The notes beneath the pieces were generated by a model. That model was not told the origin of the DNA and did not search any database. It saw only the letters and a list, made by a program, of their open reading frames with translations. A stretch of 64,000 nucleotides of DNA from Streptomyces termitum (lineage in GTDB: Bacteria; Actinomycetota; Actinomycetes; Streptomycetales; Streptomycetaceae), in contig NZ_BMUL01000011.1 of assembly GCF_014650175.1 (NCBI RefSeq), forward strand, positions 206,322 to 270,321, in the 5' to 3' direction. The translations under genes and the position numbers were made by a program. Of the stretch, positions 49,596 through 57,350 are shown piece by piece; the first letter of the stretch is position 1, and each line of letters begins with the position of its first letter.

Positions 49596-50600
49596 TCAGG
49601 CGACGGCGTCGAAGCCGGTGTCGTGGGCCATCTTCTTGAGTTCGAGCAGGGCGTGCTTCTCGATCTGGCGGATCCGCTCGCGGGTGAGGCCGTGCTGCTT
49701 GCCGACCTCGGTGAGGGTGCGCTCGCGGCCGTCCTCGATGCCGTACCGCATCCGGATGATGGAGGCGGTGCGGTGGTCGAGCTTGTCGATGAGGTCGTCG
49801 AGCTCCTCGCTGCGCAGGAGGGTGAGGACGGACTGCTCGGGCGAGACGGCGGAGGTGTCCTCCAGCAGGTCGCCGAACTGGGTCTCGCCCTCGTCGTCCA
49901 CGGACATGTTGAGGGAGACCGGGTCGCGGGCCCAGTCGAGGACGTCGGTGACGCGCTCGGGGGTGGAGCCGAGCTCGGCGGCGACCTCGGCGGGCTCGGG
50001 CTCGCGGCCGTGCTCGCGGTTGAACTCGCGCTGGACGCGGCGGATCCGGCCCAGCTCCTCGACGAGGTGGACGGGGAGGCGGATGGTGCGGGACTGGTCG
50101 GCGATGGACCGGGTGATGGCCTGCCGGATCCACCAGGTGGCGTAGGTGGAGAACTTGAAGCCCTTGGCGTAGTCGAACTTCTCGACGGCGCGGACCAGGC
50201 CGGCGTTCCCCTCCTGGATGAGGTCGAGCAGCGGGAGGCCGCTGCGCGGGTAGCGGCGGGCGACGGCGACGACGAGCCGCAGGTTGGACTTGATGAAGAG
50301 GTCCTTGGCGCGCTCGCCGGCGGCGGCGAGCGCTTCGAGCTCCTCGCGGGTCGCCCCGTCGGCGCCGGTCGGCTCGGCCTCGCCGTCGAGGATCTGCCGG
50401 GCGTAGACGCCCGCCTCTATGGTCTGCGAGAGCTCGACCTCCTCGGCGGCGTCGAGCAGGGGTGTGCGCGCGATCTCGTCGAGGTACATGCCGACCAGGT
50501 CGCGGTCGGCGATCTCCCCGCCCCCGGCGCGAACGCTGCTGGCCCGGCCGCCCCCGCTCTTGGCGGTGGACTGACGACGGGCGACGGCACGGGTTGCCAT
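49596..50600 (-). CDS. hrdD: HrdD-like group 2 sigma factor
   Basis: 334 residues from ATG 50600 (AGGGAG six bases upstream). It opens MATRAVARRQSTAKS, as in HrdD, and has region 1.2 (DLVGMYLDEIARTPLLDAAE), 2.1-2.4 (FIKSNLRLVVAVARRYP, GNAGLVRAVEKFDYAKGFKF, STYATWWIRQAI), 3, and 4.2 (ERIRQIEKHALLELKK). Regions 2.4 and 4.2 equal those of HrdB-class factors, so -10/-35 recognition should be vegetative-like. The long region 1.1 of HrdB is absent. In S. coelicolor hrdD is dispensable and stress-induced. A consensus SigR promoter lies in its leader. Confidence 0.92.
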   Translation of the reverse strand: MATRAVARRQSTAKSGGGRASSVRAGGGEIADRDLVGMYLDEIARTPLLDAAEEVELSQTIEAGVYARQILDGEAEPTGADGATREELEALAAAGERAKDLFIKSNLRLVVAVARRYPRSGLPLLDLIQEGNAGLVRAVEKFDYAKGFKFSTYATWWIRQAITRSIADQSRTIRLPVHLVEELGRIRRVQREFNREHGREPEPAEVAAELGSTPERVTDVLDWARDPVSLNMSVDDEGETQFGDLLEDTSAVSPEQSVLTLLRSEELDDLIDKLDHRTASIIRMRYGIEDGRERTLTEVGKQHGLTRERIRQIEKHALLELKKMAHDTGFDAVA

Positions 50601-50661
50601 GCGTGCTCCCTTGCTGAGTAGGTCGCGACACCCTTCCGGGTGCCCTGCATCCGACGGAAAC

Positions 50662-50688
50662 AACGACCGGAAACGGGACAGAATTCCC
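50662..50688 (-). promoter_or_regulatory. SigR-type promoter of hrdD
   Basis: On the minus strand GGGAAT (50688-50683), exactly 18 bases, then GTT (50664-50662): the GGAAT-N18-GTT consensus of thiol-oxidative-stress sigma factor SigR. It implies a start near 50655 and a leader of about 55 bases. Known SigR control of hrdD in S. coelicolor agrees. The remainder of the 389-base gap to 50989 holds the boxes listed next and no supportable gene. Confidence 0.8.
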
Positions 50689-50908
50689 AGGAGGCTCAGG
50701 ATTTTCGCGATCATGCAGTATCCTGCCGGGCCGATCCCCCGGAGGCGCTGCCGTCCGGGGGTGCGGAAACGCAGGTCAGTGGCGTGACCGGGGGCCGCGG
50801 GCGACCCCCGGCGGCCGTCGCCGACCCCGTCGTCGGTGAGACCACCGTCACATCCGACCCTCCCTTCCCAGAGACGCGGACGGGGGGCGGGGAGGTTGCC
50901 TCGGACCG

Positions 50909-50945
50909 GCGGCGTAGGTCCGGGAGCCGGGCCGGGCTAGGTCCC
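50909..50945. promoter_or_regulatory. Two DevR-like half palindromes upstream of the questin-oxidase-like gene
   Basis: TAGGTCC at 50915-50921 and GGGCTAGGTCCCC at 50934-50946, 23 bases apart like the narK pair. Each matches about 10 of 14 bases of GGGACCTAGGTCCC. They end 44 bases before the gene, near where a -35 would lie. TACGGT at 50977-50982 is a good -10 for a leaderless start at 50990. Confidence 0.45.
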
Positions 50946-50989
50946 CGGTCCGTTACGGGGCGCCCCTCCCCCGCCCTACGGTCGGCGGC

Positions 50990-52000
50990 ATGGACGACAC
51001 CGGAATCCTCGACGAGGCCCTCGTACGGCTCCACGCCACCGGTCCCGAGCGGAACGGCTGGCTCACCAATCACGCACCGATGGCGGTGGAGGCACTGGTC
51101 CGGCACGGGCACGCGCCGGCCGTGCACCGCTGGCTGGACGGCTACGCGCCGAAGCTGGAGGAGGCGCCCGCGCCGTCCGCCCCGGTGACGGAGGAGAACT
51201 GGGCCGGGGCCCTGGGGGACCCGGCGCGGATCACGGACTGGACCCGCTTCCTGGTCCGCGCGGTGGAGGAGCGGCCGTGGCGGGAGGTGCTGGCCGTGTG
51301 GTGGCCCCGGCTGCTGCCGGGGATCGCGGGCGGCGCGACGCATCCGGTGATCAGGACCGGGCACGCGGTGCGGACGCTGCTGGAGCCGGGCGGGGAGACG
51401 GCGCCCCGGCGGGCGGAGCTGGCGCACGCGCTGGGCTACTGGGCGGCCCGGCACCGGCCGCTGCCGCCGGTCGCGGCGCTGCCGGCGGCGCCGACGGCGG
51501 CCGCCGCGCTGGCCGCCGTACCGCCGGTGGACCGCCAGGAGGGCGGCATCCGGGAGCGGCTCGCGCGGCTGTCGGCGTTCCCGGTGTGGGGCGGGGCGAC
51601 GGATCCGGACGCGGCGCGGGAGCGGCTGGCGGAGCTGGTGGCGGCGGCGGTGCACCGGTACGCGTCCCACGGGTACGGCGAGCCGGTCATGCTGGTGCAC
51701 GCGGCGACCGCGCCGAACGCGGTGCTGCGGACGCTGCCCGCGCTGCCGCGCCCGCTGTGGGCGCCGAGTCTGGCGGCGGCCTGGGCGGCGTCGGCGGCGG
51801 TGACGGCCGCGTACGGGCCGTGCGATCCGGAGCCGTACGCGCCGGTCCGGCTGGAGCCCGGGGAGGTCTTCGCGCGGGCGGCGGCGCACGGCGACGACCA
51901 CACGATCAAGTTCACGGACACGGCGCTGGACGTCGGCGGCCCGCTCGCGCTGGCCGCCGCCGTCCGCTCCGTCGAGCTGAATCCACCGGCGTACGGGTAG
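50990..52000 (+). CDS. Questin-oxidase-like (DUF4243-type) protein
   Basis: 336 residues from ATG 50990, apparently leaderless. Features of the family: an opening helix ILDEALVRLHATGPERNGWL followed by NHAPMAVEALVRHGHA, ADP-like WLDGYAPKLEEAP, then TDWTRFLVRAV, WPRLLPGIAGGATHPVIRTGHAVR (the conserved GGAtHG-like stretch) and a late HTIKFTDTAL. Fungal questin oxidase opens an anthraquinone ring by a Baeyer-Villiger reaction; the bacterial proteins are uncharacterised. It shares upstream boxes with pflB and narK, so it may be induced with them. Confidence 0.8.
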   Translation: MDDTGILDEALVRLHATGPERNGWLTNHAPMAVEALVRHGHAPAVHRWLDGYAPKLEEAPAPSAPVTEENWAGALGDPARITDWTRFLVRAVEERPWREVLAVWWPRLLPGIAGGATHPVIRTGHAVRTLLEPGGETAPRRAELAHALGYWAARHRPLPPVAALPAAPTAAAALAAVPPVDRQEGGIRERLARLSAFPVWGGATDPDAARERLAELVAAAVHRYASHGYGEPVMLVHAATAPNAVLRTLPALPRPLWAPSLAAAWAASAAVTAAYGPCDPEPYAPVRLEPGEVFARAAAHGDDHTIKFTDTALDVGGPLALAAAVRSVELNPPAYG

Positions 52001-52010
52001 GGGCGGCGGT

Positions 52011-52793
52011 TCAGCCGAACTGCACGGAGCGCTTGGCCAGGCCCATCCAGAAGCCGTCGATGACGGAGCGCTCGGTGTCGAGGTCGCCGGTGGCGTCGGC
52101 GGCGCCCAGGGTGACGAAGAGGGGGGCGAAGTGCTCGGTGCGGGGGTGGGCGAGTCGGCCGGCCGGGGACTTGTGCTCGAAGTCGAGGAGGGCGTCGACG
52201 TCGCGGGCGGCGAGCGCCTCGCGGCCCCAGTCGTCGAACTCGGCGGACCAGCCGGGGACGCCGCTGTGCCGGAGGGCGGCGAGGTTGTGGGTGAAGAAAC
52301 CGCTGCCGACGATCAGGACGCCCTCGTCGCGCAGGGGGGCCAGGCGGCGGCCGATGTCCATGAGGCGGCGGGGGTCGAGGGTGGGCAGGGAGATCTGGAG
52401 GACGGGGACGTCGGCGTCGGGGTACATCTCGACGAGGGGCACGTAGGCGCCGTGGTCGAGGCCCCGGTCGGGGGTGTCCTGGACGGGGGTGCCGGGGCCG
52501 TGCAGCAGCTTGCGGACGGCGGCGGCGAGGCCGGGGGCGCCGGGGGCCGCGTACCGGACCTGGTAGTAGTGCTCGGGGAAGCCCCAGAAGTCGTACACGA
52601 GGGGGAGGGTCTCGGTGGCGCCGAGGGCGAGCGGGGCCTCCTCCCAGTGGGCGGAGACCATGAGGATGGCGGTGGGGCGGGGCAGACCGGCGGACCAGGC
52701 GGCGAGTTCGCCGGGCCAGACGGGGTCGTCGGCGAGCGGGGGCGCGCCGTGGGACAGGTAGAGCGCGGGCATCCGTTCCAGCGTGGCGTCCAT
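52011..52793 (-). CDS. LigB/4,5-DOPA-type extradiol dioxygenase
   Basis: 260 residues from ATG 52793 with GGAGGAGG eight bases upstream. Metal-binding histidines: LYLSHGAPP near the N-terminus, VSAHWE, GLDHGAYVPL and SGFFTHNL, the pattern of the single-chain DODA/LigB enzymes. The family opens catechol rings with Fe or Zn and O2. Bacterial members often act on unknown catechols or quinones. Divergent from a MarR gene, with TTCAA palindromes between, so it is probably repressed by that regulator. Confidence 0.9.
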   Translation of the reverse strand: MDATLERMPALYLSHGAPPLADDPVWPGELAAWSAGLPRPTAILMVSAHWEEAPLALGATETLPLVYDFWGFPEHYYQVRYAAPGAPGLAAAVRKLLHGPGTPVQDTPDRGLDHGAYVPLVEMYPDADVPVLQISLPTLDPRRLMDIGRRLAPLRDEGVLIVGSGFFTHNLAALRHSGVPGWSAEFDDWGREALAARDVDALLDFEHKSPAGRLAHPRTEHFAPLFVTLGAADATGDLDTERSVIDGFWMGLAKRSVQFG

Positions 52794-52819
52794 GGGGGCG
52801 GCCTCCTCCGACAGAAGTG

Positions 52820-52875
52820 CTTGAAGTTTCAAGCTTGATGCGTGCAGCGTAAACCTACATAGTTCAACTTTCAAG
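52820..52875. promoter_or_regulatory. Probable MarR operators
   Basis: CTTGAA-GT-TTCAAG at 52820-52833 is a perfect dyad, overlapped by the perfect palindrome TCAAGCTTGA at 52829-52838. A related GTTCAACTTTCAAG is at 52862-52875. Together they cover both promoters in the 122-base divergent gap between the dioxygenase and MarR genes. Confidence 0.65.
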
Positions 52876-52915
52876 GATGAGTCGTACGATGGACGCCCCG
52901 GGAGAGAGGGACCTC

Positions 52916-53425
52916 ATGGGAGACACCACCCGGCCCGAGCCGGAGCCCCGCTGGCTCAGCGACGGCGAACAGCGCGTCTGGCGCTCGTACCTCCATGCCA
53001 CCACGCTCCTGGAGGATCACCTCGACCGCCAGTTGCAGCGCGACGCGGGGATGCCGCACGTCTACTACGGACTGCTCGTCCAGCTCGCGCAGGCGCCGCG
53101 CCGCCGGATGCGGATGACCGAGCTGGCCCGCAGCGCCAAGATCACCCGCTCCCGGCTCTCGCACGCCGTCGCCCGGCTGGAGAAGAACGGCTGGGTGCGG
53201 CGCGAGGAGTGCCCCTCCGACAAGCGCGGCCAGTTCGCCCTGCTCACCGACGAGGGCGCCGAGGTGCTGCGCCGCACCGCACCCGGCCACGTGGCGGCGG
53301 TGCGCCAGGCGATGTTCGACCGGCTCAGCCCCGAGCAGGTGGAGCAGCTCGGGGCGATCATGCGGGTGATGGCGGAGGGCCTGGAGCCGGCGGGCAGCCA
53401 CGCGGACCTGCCCTGGCTCCGCTGA
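52916..53425 (+). CDS. MarR-family transcriptional regulator
   Basis: 169 residues from ATG 52916, picked because GAGAGGGA is five bases ahead; ATGs at 52877 and 52889 are in frame but poorly served. WRSYLHATTLLEDHLDRQLQ is the dimerisation helix, RMTELARSAKITRSRLSHAV the recognition helix, and GWVRREECPSDKRGQFALLT the wing with the MarR DxRxxxxxLT pattern. Controls the divergent dioxygenase most likely, and itself. A phenolic or quinone ligand is a fair guess for this family. Confidence 0.92.
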   Translation: MGDTTRPEPEPRWLSDGEQRVWRSYLHATTLLEDHLDRQLQRDAGMPHVYYGLLVQLAQAPRRRMRMTELARSAKITRSRLSHAVARLEKNGWVRREECPSDKRGQFALLTDEGAEVLRRTAPGHVAAVRQAMFDRLSPEQVEQLGAIMRVMAEGLEPAGSHADLPWLR

Positions 53426-53436
53426 GCGGAACCAGG
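53411..53436 (+). terminator. Hairpin at the end of the MarR gene
   Basis: CCCTGGCTCCGC at 53411-53422 pairs, with one mismatch, with the segment ending at 53436. It spans the stop codon. A second perfect palindrome, CGGCCCCGGGGCCG, follows at 53453-53466. Either may end this and the convergent MFS transcript. Confidence 0.45.
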
Positions 53437-53471
53437 GCGGGAGGCGGGGGTACGGCCCCGGGGCCGCCGGC

Positions 53472-55004
53472 TCAGTGCGCGACGACCGGGATCCGCACCT
53501 CGTCGTCGGCGCCCTCGCCGGACCCGGCGACGGCGCCCGTGTCCGGCTTCCCCGTGGTGATCAGGGTGACGGCGATGACCGCGGCGGCGGCCAGGATGCC
53601 GACCGCCCACCAGATCGCGGAGGTGTACCCCTCGACCATGCCCTGGAGCTGGAGCAGCTTCCGGGCGTCCGGGGTGGTCGCCGAGGCGGCGTGGTCCACC
53701 AGGTACGCGGTGGTGGCCGAGGCGGCGATCGTGTTGAGCAGGGCCGTGCCGATGGCGCCGCCGACCTGCTGCGAGGTGTTCACCATCGCGGAGGCCACCC
53801 CGGCGTCCTTCGGGTCCACGCCGTGCGTGGCGAGCGACATGGCCGGCATGAAGGCGGTGCCCATGCCGAGGCCGAGCAGGAGCTGCGCGGGCAGGATCAG
53901 CCCCGCGTAGGAGGTGCCGACCTCCAGCTGGGTCAGGAGCAGCATGCCGACGGCGGCGGTCAGGAAGCCGGGGCCCATCAGCAGGCGCGGCGGGACCCGG
54001 GTCATCAGCCGGGTGCCGATCTGGGTCGAGCCGACGATCATGCCCGCGATCATGGGCAGGAACGCGAAGCCCGTCATGACCGGCGAGTACCCCTTCACGA
54101 CCTGGAGGTAGTACGTGAGGAAGAGGAAGAGGCCGAACATGCCGATGACGGCGAGGCCGAGCGAGAGGTAGACGCCGCCGCGGTTGCGGTCGGTCAGCAC
54201 GCGCAGCGGCAGCAGCGGGGCCCGGACCCGGGACTCGACGAGCACGAAGGCGGCGAGCAGCACCGCCGAGCCGACGAAGAGGCCGACCGTGCCGGCGTCG
54301 CCCCAGCCCTCGGACTCGGCGCGGGTGAAGCCGTAGACGAGCGCGACCAGGCCCAGGGTGGAGAGGACCACGCCGGGGACGTCGAGCGCGGAGCGGTTGC
54401 GGCCCGCGGCCGGCTCGCGGATCACCAGGTACGCCCCGAGGGCGGCGACGACCGCGAACGGGATGTTGACGAAGAAGGTCCAGCGCCAGTTCAGGTACTC
54501 GGTGAGGAAGCCGCCGAGGATCAGGCCCACGGCGCCGCCGCCGCCGGCGATCGCGCCGTAGATGCCGAACGCCTTGGCGCGCTCCCTGGCGTCGGTGAAG
54601 GTGACCGCGAGCAGCGAGAGCGCGGCGGGCGCGAGCAGCGCGCCGAAGGCGCCCTGGAGCGCGCGGGCGCCGAGCATCATCGCCTCGCCGGTCGCCGCGC
54701 CGCCGAGCGCGGAGGCGGCGGCGAAGCCGGCCAGGCCGACGACGAAGGCGCGCTTGCGGCCCCAGAGGTCGGAGATCCGGCCGCCGAAGAGGAGCAGGCC
54801 GCCGAAGGCGAGGGCGTAGGCGGTGATGACCCACTGCCGGTTGCCGTCGGATATGCCGAGGTCCTGCTGGGCGGAGGGGAGGGCGATGTTCACGATCGTC
54901 GCGTCGAGCACGACCATCAACTGCGCGAGGGCGATGAAGACGAGGGCCTTCCAGCGGCCCGGGTCGGGCAGACCGGGGGCGGCGGACGGGGCTGTTTTCG
55001 GCAT
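53472..55004 (-). CDS. DHA2-type MFS efflux pump
   Basis: 510 residues from ATG 55004 (GAGGTGG about 10 bases upstream). 14 helices with WKALVFIALAQLMVVLDATI, GGRISDLWGRKRAFVVG (motif A), ARALQGAFGALLAPA and AIAGGGGAVGLILGGFLTEY (motif C). It is close to the EmrB/QacA drug pumps. Transcribed downstream of the TetR gene with 76 bases between, probably as one unit, and convergent with the MarR gene. Confidence 0.92.
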   Translation of the reverse strand: MPKTAPSAAPGLPDPGRWKALVFIALAQLMVVLDATIVNIALPSAQQDLGISDGNRQWVITAYALAFGGLLLFGGRISDLWGRKRAFVVGLAGFAAASALGGAATGEAMMLGARALQGAFGALLAPAALSLLAVTFTDARERAKAFGIYGAIAGGGGAVGLILGGFLTEYLNWRWTFFVNIPFAVVAALGAYLVIREPAAGRNRSALDVPGVVLSTLGLVALVYGFTRAESEGWGDAGTVGLFVGSAVLLAAFVLVESRVRAPLLPLRVLTDRNRGGVYLSLGLAVIGMFGLFLFLTYYLQVVKGYSPVMTGFAFLPMIAGMIVGSTQIGTRLMTRVPPRLLMGPGFLTAAVGMLLLTQLEVGTSYAGLILPAQLLLGLGMGTAFMPAMSLATHGVDPKDAGVASAMVNTSQQVGGAIGTALLNTIAASATTAYLVDHAASATTPDARKLLQLQGMVEGYTSAIWWAVGILAAAAVIAVTLITTGKPDTGAVAGSGEGADDEVRIPVVAH

Positions 55005-55080
55005 GGGTGGGGCCACCTCTTGGTGCGAAAGGTAAGAGAAGGTGCTCAAAAGGGCGGGGCCGGGGAGGGGGCCCGCCGGG

Positions 55081-55767
55081 TCAGGCGTCGTCGCGTCGGA
55101 GGTCCTCCAGGGTGGCGGGCGCGCCCGGCAGGCCGGAGCGGGCGGGCGCCTCCAGGCCGTCGAGGAAGATCCCGAGGTGCCGGTGGACGAAGGGGGCGAA
55201 GGCGTCGCAGCCGGTGCCCGGCAGCGGGCGGGTGAGCTGGGAGATCCCGACGAAGAGGTCGGCGGCCCCGGCGTCGGGGCGGAGCCGGCCCGCCGCGCGC
55301 GCCCGGCCGAGGAGGGCCTCGACGGCCTCCTCCAGCCGCTCGCGCTCGGCGACGAGGTCGGGGTGGTCGTGGTCGAAGCCGGCGTCGAGCATCGGGCAGA
55401 GCGCGCCGACCCGCTCGTCGGCGGCGCCGTGGGCGAAGCCCCGTACCGCCTCGAAGGGGTCGGTCTCCCCCGCGTCCACCCCGGCGGCGGCCCGCTCGGC
55501 GAGTCCGGCGATCCGGGCGGTGAGGGAGAGGACGACCTCGCGGACGAGGTCGGCGCGCTCGGGGAAGTTGCGGTAGAGGGTGGCGTTGCCGAGGCCGGCG
55601 CGGCGCGCGATCTCGTCGTAGGGGACGGCGCAGCCGAACTCGACGAACATCTCGCGGGCGGCGGTGACCAGCCGCTCCCGGTTGCGCAGGGCGTCGGCGC
55701 GCGGCCGGGGCAGGCGGCGCGGGGGCGCGGTGCCCGCCGGGCCGGTCACGTCGTCGGTGCGGCTCAC
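55081..55767 (-). CDS. TetR-family repressor
   Basis: 228 residues from GTG 55767. The HTH is standard: RERLVTAAREMFVEFGCAVP, then YDEIARRAGLGNATLYRNFP. The C-terminal domain is helical with GVDAGETDPFEAVRGFAHGA and matches the SbtR/TetR_C class. It leads the two-gene unit with the MFS pump, which it most likely represses until an inducer (pump substrate) binds. Its leader carries inverted repeats. Confidence 0.92.
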   Translation of the reverse strand: MSRTDDVTGPAGTAPPRRLPRPRADALRNRERLVTAAREMFVEFGCAVPYDEIARRAGLGNATLYRNFPERADLVREVVLSLTARIAGLAERAAAGVDAGETDPFEAVRGFAHGAADERVGALCPMLDAGFDHDHPDLVAERERLEEAVEALLGRARAAGRLRPDAGAADLFVGISQLTRPLPGTGCDAFAPFVHRHLGIFLDGLEAPARSGLPGAPATLEDLRRDDA

Positions 55768-55807
55768 GCCATGGCCTCCTCGTCGGGAGCGGTGCCGATC
55801 CGGGGAA

Positions 55808-55859
55808 AGAGTCCCCGGTTCGCTGGACTCTCTCGTAAACGGGGAGGGAATCCCCGGTT
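55808..55859. promoter_or_regulatory. Probable TetR operator region
   Basis: AGAGTCC-N10-GGACTCT at 55808-55831 is a perfect dyad. AACGGGGA at 55838-55845 opposes TCCCCGGTT at 55851-55859. The 12-mers GAGTCCCCGGTT (55809) and GAATCCCCGGTT (55848) are near-identical direct repeats. They lie 41-92 bases before the TetR start. The rest of 55768-56078 shows no supportable gene. Confidence 0.55.
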
Positions 55860-56078
55860 ATTTCATGGGTGAATGTGACGTGGGTCACATTACTTGGGGC
55901 GAGGTGGACCGCTCCCGCTCACCCGTCGGGCCGAACCGGACCGGGCCGCCCACCGCCCCCGGCCCCGATACCCACGATCGGGCCACCCGGCGCGCGCGAC
56001 CGCACCGCTCCGCAGAGTCTGATCGCACGGCACCCGCACCACGCCGTCGTCCTGGCCCCCACCGGAGAGGCGCCCGTC

Positions 56079-57350
56079 TTGCAGCCCACCCGCCGGCGGA
56101 TACGCAGACCCCTCGCCCTCGCGGCGACCACGGCCCTCCTGCTCACCGTGCTCGTCTCGGCGGGCACCGCGCTCCCCGGGCCCGCCCCCGCCTCGGCGGG
56201 ACCGGTGGCCGCCGCGCCCGGCACCGCCCTCCTCGGGCCGTGCCGGATCGCCACCACGCTGGGCGTGCAGATGTCCGAGGGCCTGCCGACCGCTCCCGGG
56301 TACGCCCGCTCCACCGGCCCCGTCCGCGCCCTCACCCTGATGATCGACTTCCCCGACGCGCGCGGCGAGGGCACCGCCATGAGCCGCTTCCGGGAGTTCT
56401 TCCCGCAGACCGCCGACTGGTTCCGCACCAGCTCCTACGGCCGCCTCCAGTACCACGCCGAGACCCCGATACCCGACTGGCTGCGGATGCCGCGCCCCTT
56501 CGCCTCGTACGGCATCGAGCGCGGCGCCCCCTACGAGCCGGGCTACCGCTCCCTCGTCGAGGACATCGTCAAGGCCGCCGACCCCCGCGTCGACTTCAGC
56601 GCCTACGACCTGGTCAACGTCCTGGTCACCCCGAACGCCGGGCCCTCCGCCCTCGACACCGTCCTGTCCGTGACCTTCTCCGGCAACGACGACGCCCCCT
56701 ACGCCGACGGCGTGCCGCTCTCCAACACGTCCTTCGTGTACAGCCGCCAGGACGACGGCTCCGGCAGCTACGCCGAGACCGGCTACCGCGTCCTGCCCCA
56801 CGAGAACGGCCACGTCTTCGGCCTGCCCGACCTCTACACCGCCGACGGCGGCGGCACGGTCGGCCACTGGGACATCATGTCCGAGGACTGGGGGGCCGAC
56901 AACGACCTCCTCGGCTGGCACAAGTGGAAGCTCGGCTGGCTCGACAACGACCAGATCCGGTGCGCCTCCGCCCCCGGCACCAGCGAGCACCTGCTCACCC
57001 CGCTGGCCCTGCCCGGCGGCCCCAAGCTCGTCTTCGTCCCGCTCTCCGGGACCTCCGGATACGCCGTCGAGGTCCGCACCCGCGACGGCAACGACGAGGC
57101 CGTCTGCGAACCCGGCGTCCTCGTCTACCGCGTCGACTCCGACGTGGACACCGGCCACGGCCCGGTCACCGTCTCCGACGCCGACCGCTCCAGCGGCGGC
57201 TGCACCCGCCGCCCCAACGTCCACGCCGAACTCTCCGACGCCCCCTACCGCCCCGGCGAGACCTTCACCGACCGCGCCGACGGCATCCGGATCAGCGTCC
57301 TCGACGAGACCCCCGACGGCGCCTTCCGGGTCCGCGTCACCCGGAACTGA
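56079..57350 (+). CDS. Secreted M6-like metalloprotease
   Basis: 423 residues from TTG 56079 with GGAGAGG eight bases upstream. The signal peptide is clear (RRRIRRPLALAATTALLLTV ... ASA). The zinc site is HENGHVFGLPDLY (HExxH plus downstream Asp), with a Met-turn-like WDIMSEDWG. RALTLMIDFPDARG and FFPQTADWFRTSSYGRLQYH match the immune-inhibitor-A (M6) family. A small beta domain closes the protein. It should degrade extracellular proteins. Its last 14 bases overlap the convergent AMP-ligase gene. Confidence 0.88.
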   Translation: MQPTRRRIRRPLALAATTALLLTVLVSAGTALPGPAPASAGPVAAAPGTALLGPCRIATTLGVQMSEGLPTAPGYARSTGPVRALTLMIDFPDARGEGTAMSRFREFFPQTADWFRTSSYGRLQYHAETPIPDWLRMPRPFASYGIERGAPYEPGYRSLVEDIVKAADPRVDFSAYDLVNVLVTPNAGPSALDTVLSVTFSGNDDAPYADGVPLSNTSFVYSRQDDGSGSYAETGYRVLPHENGHVFGLPDLYTADGGGTVGHWDIMSEDWGADNDLLGWHKWKLGWLDNDQIRCASAPGTSEHLLTPLALPGGPKLVFVPLSGTSGYAVEVRTRDGNDEAVCEPGVLVYRVDSDVDTGHGPVTVSDADRSSGGCTRRPNVHAELSDAPYRPGETFTDRADGIRISVLDETPDGAFRVRVTRN

